NCBI GenBank assembly: GCA_035222895.1
Contig: JAVYIG010002531.1
Location: 106,001 to 170,000, forward strand
From: Strongylocentrotus droebachiensis
Lineage: Eukaryota; Echinodermata; Echinoidea; Camarodonta; Strongylocentrotidae
Direction: 5' to 3'
DNA: 64,000 nucleotides
Shown here: positions 50,901-53,988 of the stretch, piece by piece
Position numbering within the stretch: position 1 is the first letter of the stretch
Layout of the letters: each line of letters begins with the position of its first letter
The notes under the pieces: generated by a model
Database searches by the model: none
The model's input: the letters and a program-made list of their open reading frames with translations, nothing else
Told to the model about the DNA's origin: nothing
Position numbers and translations under genes: made by a program

Positions 50901-53900
50901 TGGTTGATTATTGTTTTACCTGACAACTAAGAAAGCATGTATATGTTTGTAAGTAAGCAACCAAGGGACCAAGGGCTTTAAGTCCTCTCTGAGGGACTTG
51001 GTAATGAGAATTAATGCCTTTCCAAAGGGCGCGAGTGCATTGATTTGGTTTTGAACCCAGGACCTCTCGGTTATGAAACCACTGCTCTCCCACTGAGCCC
51101 TTGCAATGTCTCATACGTATTCTCACTCAATGTCTCATACTATCTTTCACTGTATTTGTTGACCAGGTTCCATGGCCCTTCATCACTGGCAGCATCTTGC
51201 CACCCCTCACATTGCCAGCATGTTAGACTCCAGGCCAGGTGTAGTGGTCAAGGACTTCAGGGAGATCGATACCAGGCGGGACAATTACTTGGATGAGATT
51301 GAGGATGACGGCTGCGTCCAGAGTAAGTCCAGAAGAAGATTGGTAGATTTTTCTAAGAATAGTTGTGCTTCCATCATCAGGATTCATGCATTCAAGATTG
51401 TGAAATGTGAAAATCATAAATTCTATGAAATAGATGATAACGATATTAACAACGACAACAGCACCTCCACCACCACCACCACCAACAACAATAACACCAA
51501 CATCAATCAATGAGATTTTTAAGAGTGCTGCTTGACTTCACCAGGGTTGAGAGTAGCAACTATAGATTAATATCTTACCAAAAGATGATAGTGTAGACTG
51601 TAGCAGGTATGTGAACCCTCTACCATGTGGTTCATAGTCCGGTGACTTATTCACGGGGACACAACACATGGAGCTAAACGTATCTCATGCCATATTGGAA
51701 TACCTTTTCTAATTGATATGGAATGTATAAAATAGCAGAACTGGGTCCTGTCTTATAAAGAGCTGCGGTTGATCTAATTCAATCACAAGTCCTCCATTCA
51801 ATCGAAAAATAAGTTGCAATTAATATCACCTCTTTATAAGGTGGGGCCCTGATGTTTGAAATAATTCAGAATAATGCTCTTAAAAGTGATGGATTTCTGA
51901 ATGGTTTGTTTACAGTGAGTATTTCCTCTCGTATTTCAGGTGGTACTTACCCCAGTAAAGGCTTTGCTCACACCAGCAGCACATTTACCTACACCACCAG
52001 CAGGTTCGGGCAGACGGGCGACACCTTCATGACCTCTCGGTAAGAACTCTTTCGTATAGATTGAATGCTACGAGTAAAACTTACATTGTAGAAGGTGTGA
52101 TACGTATGACAGACATGAGAGCTATACAAGAACCCACTATTATTATTAATATTATTAAATGGCTTTATTTTCAAAAAGTGAAGCGTGGCAATGCAGTACA
52201 CGATCTTGTATTACGTGTTCATCAAATGGCCTGTTCATGAGAATAAAGTATTGGAACAACGTGATGTATGTTTGACTACCTTCTAAGCATATTTTTGCAA
52301 CGTGTTCTGAAAATTCCTAACGGTCTATATAATTTCACGTAGAGGCAATTACCAGTTCTAATCTTTTAATAGGAGTTTTAGTTGGTATTATTTCGTTTAC
52401 CATAGGATTTACATAATTTATATTTTCAGCCTGCAAAAGGGACAGACTACCTTCAATCAAGAATCTCCAAATTGCTTAGTAACTTCGACTTTGTTTAATG
52501 TACCTGAAATAAGTTGATTTGAATGTATTTGACTGTTAATGATATTGTTTTTTGTGCAGCAATCCTCATGGTACCAGGATGACCATTGACCTCCAGCAGC
52601 AGGCTTTCCCCGGTGTCTATGACCCTCCACCCGGTGCCTCTCTTGGTCTCGCTTCAGTCCTGGCGACCCCTCAGGTCACAGCCGGTTCAGCCGTCCGCCT
52701 CAAGGCCAGCCAGACCGGAGTGGTAGGTGGTGCCAAGTCCAAGCGCTCAACCACCGGTCTAAACCTCCTATCCACCAGCCCTAACTCTGAGAAGAAAGCC
52801 GAGCTGGATGTAGAAGCTCCGTCGGGTGTCCACAAGGTGTCTGGTCAGATCTTCTCTAGGAATGCATCCCCGATCGGCTCCATCAGCAGCGGGATCAAGA
52901 TCCTTGATCCTGACACCAAAGCTCGGCTCATGGAGAAGGTCAAGTGCATCAGAGCAGAGAAGGCAGCGCACAAAGCATTGATGCAGCGTCAAATGTCTGC
53001 AGTGACAAATGCGGTGATGATCGCACCCTCTAGGGCTGTCAGTATTCCTAGGACGACGGTGGGGTTAAGTGGGATGATGTTGTCTTCCAGCACCTCTGCC
53101 ACACCTCGAATGTCTTCATTCACAAGTGGATCAGGAGTGCCATCAGCAAATGCCGGCCTGAATGCAACAACAAATGCAGTGATGATTGCCCCCTCTATGG
53201 CTGTCAGTATTCCTAGGACGACAGTGGAGCTTGGTGGGATGTTGTTGTCTTCCAGCACCTCTGCAACACCTCGAATGTCCTCATTCACAACTGGAGCAGG
53301 AGTGCCATCAGCAAATGCTGGCCTGAATGAAATGTCGTCAAGTGCCACTCCCGGAAGCGCAGGAAGGCCACCAATGAACGTTGGCTTAATGTCTTCAAGT
53401 TCTACCCCCAGAATGTCATCGATGATTGGTGGATCAAGGCCACCCATGAATGTTGGCTTAAACGAAATGATGATGTCTTCAAGTTCTACCCCCAGAATGT
53501 CACCTATGATTGGTGTACCAGGAGGGTCGTCTATGGGTCTGGGTGGCATGGTGATGTCTTTAAGTAGCGCTCCAAGAATGTCATCGTTCAGTAACGGGTC
53601 GGTAGGTAGCGGAGTAGCATCAGCAGGCAGCATGCCTTCACCTTATGGAACTTTGCCAGGTGCTCCGACAACTTCCTTGTCATCGGGTGCAACTACCCTT
53701 GGTAGTTCACACCTATCAGGCACACCAAGTCTATTTCCCGGGGGACTAATGTCGCCCGGCTCCTCGTTCCCTCCAGTCCTCGGCCAATCTAGGGTTCTAG
53801 CTAGCCCAATGTCAGTCCTAGCATCCAGTAGACCTATCGCCACCACATCCTGTGAGACCACCACAGCTGGTCTAGGACATGCTCTTGAACCCTCTGGACT

Positions 53901-53988
53901 AGGCGCAGTCCTGGGCCTAATGGACAGTCCTAAGGCTAAGACCATCATCACAAAGACCAAGACTAAAGTAGCGATGAAGAAGCTATAG
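10402..53988 (+). CDS. TRAK1: TRAK/Milton mitochondrial trafficking adaptor (whole gene, coding span)
   Basis: This is the orthologue of vertebrate TRAK1/TRAK2 and fly milton, a cytoplasmic coiled-coil adaptor that sits on the mitochondrial outer membrane through Miro and recruits kinesin-1 and dynein. Coding exons by GT-AG rule and phase are 10402-10647, 15608-15838, 36913-36989, 37991-38107, 39109-39206, 40226-40410, 42354-42484, 43038-43112, 43818-43964, 48246-48325, 48943-49134, 49964-50244, 51167-51322, 51940-52039 and 52560-53988. Hallmarks recalled from the family are PEVEIISLLEEQ, QMTKTYNDIDAV, ELAAKIGQSLL, RQQEEITYLLAQLVDL, DSLAAEL, GSNDLETALRRL, PEKLQIVKP, LHHWQ and RPGVV, in the same order as in human TRAK1. 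The N-terminal half is the HAP1_N coiled coil and the later part the Milton_C region. Length, about 1046 residues for the isoform starting at 23825, is slightly longer than the roughly 950-residue human protein, mainly from a repetitive last exon. Alternative first exons are listed separately. Confidence 0.95.
10440..10457 (+). other. In-frame five-codon uORF in exon 2
   Basis: ATGG in a gacATGG context reads MATTG and stops at TAG 10455-10457. It is in the same frame as the long-form coding sequence, so it is either a true uORF, a readthrough site, or an artefact hiding the real start. Confidence 0.6.
10656..11123. repeat. Long ATC/GAT microsatellite with internal duplication
   Basis: Almost pure TCA-type triplets over about 470 bp directly after the exon 2 donor. 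A 40-base interrupted motif starting at 10711 recurs at 10804 (period 93), and one segment also resembles the spacer at 10060-10135, implying slippage or exchange between the two arrays. Open frames on both strands encode only Met/Asp/Ile runs and are not genes. Confidence 0.9.
11165..11282 (-). mobile_element. SINE fragment (antisense)
   Basis: The minus strand carries the SINE body motifs seen near 6360-6450, including ACTAGTGTCCACTGGGGAGA, CATTTATCTA and GGGTACCTGGTGGGT. The tRNA head and tail are missing. It abuts the inverted-repeat element that starts at 11285. Confidence 0.6.
11285..11861. mobile_element. TA-flanked inverted-repeat DNA element
   Basis: Left arm 11285-11335 (CAGACTTTTGGACTTGC, GTTCACTAGTGGACTGC, TGCGGTCATTTT) pairs with the right arm 11800-11861, which has the complement GCAGTCCACTAGTGAAC and ends AAAAGTCCC. 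TA lies outside each end (11283-11284, 11862-11863), as for Tc1/mariner-like or other TA-targeting elements. The interior of about 460 bp is GC-richer than its flanks and has a 67-codon plus-strand frame (11371-11574) with two cysteines, but no recognisable transposase. Confidence 0.65.
11725..11732. promoter_or_regulatory. Palindromic CRE-like site inside a transposon
   Basis: TGACGTCA is the full consensus for CREB/ATF binding, located in the GC-richer interior of the 11285-11861 element near GCGAGCGCCGTCGTCGTG. Activity is unknown. Confidence 0.4.
14862..14908. repeat. (GA)n microsatellite followed by a G-run
   Basis: GAGAGA repeats pass directly into about a dozen G residues; purine-only on the plus strand and able in principle to form triplex or quadruplex structure. 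Confidence 0.85.
15013..15311. mobile_element. TA-flanked MITE with 32-bp inverted termini
   Basis: GGCCTGTCTTCATCAGCTCG (15013) continuing to GTTTGCCAAAT is matched by its complement ending at 15311 with a single mismatch (T/C). TA is present directly outside each end. The 299-bp interior has no ORF. It lies about 300 bp upstream of TRAK exon 3. Confidence 0.8.
15608..15838 (+). CDS. TRAK1: TRAK exon 3 (conserved N-terminal segment of the long form)
   Basis: Flanked by ctctcttgcag and a perfect gtaagt donor. The frame, entered at phase 1, reads DLHNTSN then PEVEIISLLEEQIPLYTLRA, EHDDWLGPA and SSEMMEETLKYF, which matches the human TRAK1 order of PEVEIISLLEEQ, HDDW and EETLKYF. It ends one base into a codon; joined to exon 4 it gives TLCGDRVVQ against human LLCAERVGQ. 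This conservation shows the segment is translated in the long isoform even though the start codon is unclear. Confidence 0.93.
16100..16560 (-). mobile_element. Truncated LINE fragment (reverse-transcriptase zinc-binding end)
   Basis: The minus-strand frame 16344-16120 reads LLPVKRNLCKWRM, then a C-x2-C ... H-x4-C arrangement (CNTCQVDENMIHALVKC) and FWAYV. This is the zf-RVT-like region that follows the reverse transcriptase in many L1/Tx1 and CR1-type LINEs. Coding resemblance continues upstream on that strand in broken frames (to about 16430), so the copy is decayed and lacks the RT core and endonuclease. Exact clade cannot be told. Confidence 0.55.
22000..23824 (+). promoter_or_regulatory. 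Probable alternative promoter and 5' leader for the exon at 23825
   Basis: This stretch is less AT-biased than its surroundings and leads without a splice acceptor I can identify into the ATG at 23825. Several short uATGs occur. No TATA or clear initiator was recognised, so the boundaries are arbitrary and the role is inferred from position. Confidence 0.3.
23825..23897 (+). CDS. TRAK1: TRAK alternative first coding exon A
   Basis: ATG with A at -3 opens a 24-codon acidic N terminus (MSSSDKVDQDEDPLAW, IYDEEDLR) and reaches a gtaagg donor at 23898, leaving one base of a codon. That phase is the one needed by exon 4 (36913), giving ...DLR-A-LCGDRVVQ. Mammalian TRAK1 also has isoforms with a short acidic alternative N terminus joined at this point, as I recall. 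This isoform would omit the PEVEIISLLEEQ segment and be about 1046 residues. Confidence 0.8.
24164..24186. repeat. G-run followed by TG repeats
   Basis: About fourteen consecutive G residues followed by TGTGTG; simple sequence in intron 3. Confidence 0.85.
25222..25301. repeat. Nested palindrome / foldback
   Basis: A perfect 30-bp palindrome is centred on CCATGG at 25260-25265 (25248-25277). Outside it, GGTAACCATG (about 25223-25232) is matched by CATGGTTACC (about 25292-25301). The nested symmetry suggests a foldback element or recombination by-product; no ORF. Confidence 0.75.
25627..25705 (+). tRNA. tRNA-Ser/Leu-like sequence (probably a pseudogene or SINE head)
   Basis: Box A-like TAGCTGAGTGG and box B-like GTTCGAATCCC are spaced as in a class II tRNA, and a long variable arm is suggested by CTCTTG pairing with CAAGAG. 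The D stem can form, but the acceptor stem and T stem pair poorly and the anticodon stem has mismatches (loop around TTTCGAT, so CGA or TCG anticodon is possible). It is followed by a T-rich stretch. I favour a decayed tRNA or tRNA-derived element over a working gene. Confidence 0.5.
25763..25938. mobile_element. Hairpin-type foldback element (MITE-like)
   Basis: The left arm (AGTATTAATGACTGC, GAGAAATAGTTGTTTT, ACGCTC, GGGAAGGTTA, ATTCCCC) is mirrored by its complement in reverse order on the right (GGGGAAT, TAACCTTCCC, GAGCGT, AAAACAACTATTTCTC, GCAGTCATTAATACT). Arms are about 80 bp with a short loop near 25852. Almost the whole element is stem, typical of hairpin MITEs. Confidence 0.8.
26334..26414. 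repeat. Tandem repeat, about 25-bp unit, three copies
   Basis: TTACCTCAATCTTATGAAAG recurs three times at 25-bp spacing with one C/T change, followed by a partial fourth copy. Intron 3 of TRAK. Confidence 0.9.
28080..29381 (+). promoter_or_regulatory. Possible alternative promoter region with CCAAT boxes
   Basis: A CCAAT box in the context GTCCAATCAGC lies at 28140-28144 and an inverted one (ATTGG in CGATTGGCTC) at 28227-28231, in a locally GC-richer stretch that precedes the candidate exon at 29382. CCAAT with the flanking GATTGG/CCAATCA pattern is the NF-Y consensus. Whether it drives the exon at 29382 or the one at 31739 is unknown. Confidence 0.35.
29382..29451 (+). CDS. TRAK1: Candidate TRAK alternative first coding exon B
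   Basis: ATGG in a strong context (caagATGG) opens 23 codons (MGRLQDEHGFQQRTICLRRR, then ASI) and reaches a weak donor (gtttgt) in phase 1, the same phase as the other first exons, which would give ...ASI-A-LCGDRVVQ. An in-frame stop lies just upstream, as expected for a start. Phase agreement alone has a one-in-three chance and the donor is poor, so this is tentative. Confidence 0.35.
31739..31832 (+). CDS. TRAK1: TRAK alternative first coding exon C
   Basis: ATGG with G at -3 opens 31 codons (MEYPITSISMKDEWEFITSY, LYDCLEIGELN) ending in phase 1 at a gtaaat donor. Joined to exon 4 at 36913 it yields ...GELN-A-LCGDRVVQ. The peptide is acidic and amphipathic, comparable in length and charge to exon A. 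Strong agreement of start context, phase and donor supports an isoform-specific N terminus with its own promoter; the preceding 2.3 kb would hold its leader. Confidence 0.72.
36913..36989 (+). CDS. TRAK1: TRAK exon 4 (first shared exon, HAP1_N start)
   Basis: Acceptor ctactttgcag; donor gtcagt. Two bases complete a split codon, then 25 codons LCGDRVVQMTKTYNDIDAV and TKLLEE, nearly identical to human TRAK. All alternative first exons converge here. Starts the long HAP1_N coiled coil that binds kinesin heavy chain in the family. Confidence 0.96.
36990..37990 (+). other. Intron between exons 4 and 5
   Basis: No gene seen. The stretch 37925-37950 carries CAATGTTACCGAGTCACTTT, whose complement occurs near 8113-8140, so a repeat end lies about 40 bp upstream of exon 5. 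Confidence 0.5.
37991..38107 (+). CDS. TRAK1: TRAK exon 5 (CC1-box coiled coil)
   Basis: Phase 0 at both ends, 39 codons. KEKDLELAAKIGQSLLQQN contains the AAxxG CC1-box that in dynein adaptors of this type contacts the dynein light intermediate chain, followed by heptads to ...LTFVADQ. Confidence 0.96.
38108..39108 (+). other. Intron between exons 5 and 6
   Basis: AT-rich, with no gene, clear repeat or hairpin recognised. Confidence 0.5.
39109..39206 (+). CDS. TRAK1: TRAK exon 6
   Basis: Acceptor gtttttcag, donor gtaaga. 32 codons NTQYRHDLKLKAELLSIYTN then DVEHSDSEDEAV, ending phase 2. It matches human QLRHELSMKDELLQFYT followed by an acidic serine-rich patch. Confidence 0.95.
39207..40225 (+). 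repeat. Intron between exons 6 and 7, with an interspersed repeat at about 39840-40160
   Basis: The right third has motifs of a repeat family that also appears near 50270-50530: GCTTTTCCCATAAGGCCTAA, CGCTTACA, TTTTTAAGGCCTTTCTGAAG, GTGATAACTGA and CCAATATTTTGAAG. No coding potential. Confidence 0.45.
40226..40410 (+). CDS. TRAK1: TRAK exon 7 (coiled coil)
   Basis: Acceptor gattgaag is pyrimidine-poor but phase and homology fix it: one base completes Trp, then NMKGKASIQSKYINIDNLQK, KIKNLEEENLHLRIE and EEKEEELVRDCFRQL. Human has HLDSLQKKLKDLEEENVVLR and EEKEQQLVNDC here. Ends phase 1 at gtaact. Confidence 0.95.
40433..40790 (-). mobile_element. Near full-length tRNA-derived SINE (antisense)
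   Basis: On the minus strand the head begins at about 40790 with TGGTCGAGTGGATATG and box B GGTTCAAGTCCC (40722-40733), continues through CCTTTGGCAAGACATTGATC and GGGTACCCGGTAGGATGC, and ends with GCGCATTATAAATG and TTATTATTATCATTATTATT. This is the clearest copy of the family in the window. Confidence 0.8.
41105..41335 (+). repeat. Degenerate TTAGGG-like (telomere-like) tract
   Basis: Many GGATTAGGG, GGGTTAGGG, TTAGGAT and TTAGGCT variants occur over about 230 bp, interrupted in the middle. It looks like an old interstitial telomeric-type or minisatellite tract within the gene. Confidence 0.7.
41590..41835 (+). mobile_element. tRNA-derived SINE (sense)
   Basis: Head TGGTGGTATAGTGGTTCATC and box B-like GGGCTTGAATCA, then TCCTTTGGCAAGACATCAAT and GTTTAAATGGGTCCCGG, with tail GTGCACTATATAAAGAA. 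Diverged from the 6283 copy in the middle. Confidence 0.7.
42354..42484 (+). CDS. TRAK1: TRAK exon 8 (coiled coil)
   Basis: Acceptor ctttgttcag, donor gtgagt. After a split Gly codon, 43 codons DARGTCEILTEELSKRFEEN and MRQQEEITYLLAQLVDLQQK; human has DANVQIASISEEL and RQQEEITHLLSQIVDLQ. Phase 1 in, phase 0 out. Confidence 0.96.
42485..43037 (+). other. Intron between exons 8 and 9
   Basis: AT-rich, nothing recognised beyond splice signals. Confidence 0.5.
43038..43112 (+). CDS. TRAK1: TRAK exon 9 (coiled coil)
   Basis: 25 codons, phase 0 both ends: LSVENEEMSRHLTASKDAQQ then DLVKD; human VENEELVQHLGAAKDAQRQL. Acceptor ctttctttcag, donor gtaaga. Confidence 0.96.
43113..43817 (+). other. Intron between exons 9 and 10
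   Basis: No gene. A short CTAAACTAAACTAAACTAAA repeat and CCCTAACCC/GGACGTGAC-type words occur at about 43230-43315. Confidence 0.5.
43818..43964 (+). CDS. TRAK1: TRAK exon 10
   Basis: 49 codons, phase 0 both ends: LIETKEKYEEVYTMFQEAQE then TAKRSNRSSMSHGGIGFG and TYLNPLPVFPA. It corresponds to human ELEDKYAECMEMLHEAQEEL ... YHSLGLFPM. The 3' half of this exon with its donor is the first unit of a tandem array that continues into the intron. Confidence 0.95.
43886..44610 (+). repeat. A-B-A-B tandem duplication of the 3' half of exon 10 plus intron
   Basis: AGATCT landmarks at 43887, 44094, 44306 and 44510 mark four units of about 207 bp. Units 1 (the real exon) and 3 share AACCGCAGTTCTATGTCCCA and CGGYGGTATCGG; units 2 and 4 instead share AGTGA, ATGTCCCATTGCAGCATTGG. 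So a dimer of about 417 bp was duplicated. All four copies keep the gtaagt donor. Units 2 and 4 have an AG that could act as acceptor (44125 in unit 2), but the resulting 46-nt exon in unit 2 would shift the frame. Confidence 0.85.
44680..44815 (+). mobile_element. SINE 3' fragment
   Basis: GGAATTAATTCCTTGAAATG, GCTAGAGCGCTGTGATGGCA, GGGTAATAATCGGGAGCGCC and the tail GGGCTATACAAGAACCCAAT match the second half of the SINE family; the tRNA head is absent. Confidence 0.65.
46478..46625 (+). mobile_element. Internally deleted tRNA-derived SINE
   Basis: Head TGTGGTCTAGTGGATAAGTC is followed after about 35 bases by the tail section GGGCAATATTGGAGCGCCTT and TGTGCGCTATATAAATGTC, so box B and the middle are missing. 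Confidence 0.7.
47037..47271. mobile_element. Hairpin-type MITE, family member 1
   Basis: Left terminus GGCCCAAAAATCACAAAGGA then GGTTTAAATTTA; right end has the complement TAAATTTAAACC, TCCTTTGTGAAATCGGCC. Internal CCATGGTTTAAA blocks are also mirrored. Terminal sequence is shared with the element at 48719-48896. Confidence 0.75.
48246..48325 (+). CDS. TRAK1: TRAK exon 11 (Spindly-like motif)
   Basis: Acceptor ctatgacag, donor gtatgc, phase 0 in and 2 out. 26 codons DSLAAELVDCVEQRLEKDPH and LSKKGK. Human has MDSLAAEIEGTMRKEL; this is the stretch proposed as the Spindly-like dynactin-contacting motif of TRAK proteins. Confidence 0.95.
48326..48942 (+). other. Intron between exons 11 and 12
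   Basis: 617 bp, of which 48719-48896 is a hairpin MITE ending 46 bp upstream of exon 12. No other structure noted. Confidence 0.6.
48719..48896. mobile_element. Hairpin-type MITE, family member 2
   Basis: GGCCCAAATTCACAAAGGAG ... and its complement ... CTCCTTTGTGAATTCAGGCC form arms of about 88 bp that run through AACAAACCTAGGTTTATGT, TGACG and CGTTTCAGAC with few mismatches, leaving almost no loop. The nucleotides AAT flank both ends. Confidence 0.85.
48943..49134 (+). CDS. TRAK1: TRAK exon 12
   Basis: Acceptor cttccgtttcag, donor gtaggt. One base completes Arg, then EYNKNVMKTVKVVNKRSHNS and a Ser/Pro-rich stretch (RPVSPSSSVVSLVGSPRSE), ending phase 2. The FETVRNINQVVKQRS segment of human TRAK1 is the counterpart of the first part. 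Confidence 0.93.
49135..49963 (+). other. Intron between exons 12 and 13
   Basis: Begins with a GAGTTT repeat (49141-49170) and ends with a minisatellite (49772-49945) directly before the polypyrimidine tract of exon 13. No gene. Confidence 0.6.
49772..49945 (+). repeat. Minisatellite, 22-bp unit, about seven copies
   Basis: Variants of GAGTTAATAGTGGTGTAGAG repeat imperfectly with unit about 22 bp and stop some 18 bp before the exon 13 acceptor (ccccctccctag), so the array spans the likely branch-point zone. Confidence 0.85.
49964..50244 (+). CDS. TRAK1: TRAK exon 13
   Basis: After a split Gly codon, SGLHPPVSNIPGSNDLETAL, RRLKLRRENETAERDY, then a Gly run (eight residues) and QSFRAYMPEKLQIVKPMEG. 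Human has GSHDLETALRRLSLRRENYL and RSYLPEKLQIVKPLEG. Phase 2 in, phase 1 out; donor gtgagt. The oligoglycine is encoded by GGA/GGG purine repeats. Confidence 0.96.
50245..51166 (+). other. Intron between exons 13 and 14
   Basis: An interspersed repeat related to 39840-40160 occupies about 50270-50530, a CT-rich tract lies at 50818-50885, and an antisense SINE at about 50930-51110. Confidence 0.5.
50930..51110 (-). mobile_element. SINE (antisense), different subfamily
   Basis: The minus strand has a tRNA-like head (GGGCTCAGTGGGAGAGCAG) with box B GGTCCTGGGTTCAAAACC, followed by GCCCTTTGGAAAGGCATTAA. The head resembles an Ala/other class I tRNA more than the heads of the other copies. Confidence 0.6.
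51167..51322 (+). CDS. TRAK1: TRAK exon 14 (Milton_C)
   Basis: Acceptor tgttgaccag, donor gtaagt; phase 1 both ends. SMALHHWQHLATPHIASMLD, SRPGVVVKDFREIDTRRD and DEIEDDGCVQ match human SATLHHWQQLAQPHLGGILD and RPGVVTKGF. Confidence 0.96.
51323..51939 (+). other. Intron between exons 14 and 15
   Basis: Holds an antisense SINE remnant (about 51440-51660, with GTGAACCCTCTACCATGTGG as the complement of box B and TACCAAAAGATGATAGTG) and a small MITE at 51743-51848. A CCA/ACC triplet run lies at 51461-51482. Confidence 0.55.
51743..51848. mobile_element. Short inverted-repeat MITE (pair member 1)
   Basis: GGGTCCTGTCTTATAAAGAG at the left is answered by CTCTTTATAAGGTGGGGCCC at the right, with GATCTAATTCAATC and ATTCAATCG inside. 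Same terminal style as 56049-56149. Confidence 0.7.
51940..52039 (+). CDS. TRAK1: TRAK exon 15
   Basis: Phase 1 in, 2 out. GGTYPSKGFAHTSSTFTYTT then SRFGQTGDTFMTS; human QTNSTFTFTTCRI is the match. Acceptor ctcgtatttcag, donor gtaaga. Confidence 0.94.
52040..52559 (+). other. Intron between exons 15 and 16
   Basis: A SINE tail (GAGAGCTATACAAGAACCCA then TATTATTATT, about 52085-52160) and a fragment of the 4826-5364 element's right end near 52430-52470. No gene. Confidence 0.5.
52560..53988 (+). CDS. TRAK1: TRAK exon 16 (terminal coding exon, repetitive C terminus)
   Basis: After a split Arg codon it reads NPHGTRMTIDLQQQAFPGVY, where FPGVYDP resembles the SAAVYDPQS motif of TRAK1, then a Ser/Thr/Pro/Ala/Met-rich tail and stop TAG 53986-53988 after a basic end (KTIITKTKTKVAMKKL). 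The tail contains two 55-codon tandem repeats (53005-53169 and 53170 on: NAVMIAPS, AVSIPRTTV, SSSTSATPRMSSFT) and a 24-codon repeat (RPPMNVGL, MSSSSTPRMS). The expansion explains the greater length compared with vertebrates. A 214-codon minus-strand frame is a shadow of this sequence. Confidence 0.94.
53005..53510 (+). repeat. TRAK1: In-frame coding repeats in TRAK exon 16
   Basis: Period 165 bp between 53005 and 53170 (two copies with about 90 percent identity), then period 72 bp between 53365 and 53437. Both periods are multiples of three, so the frame is kept. Confidence 0.9.
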
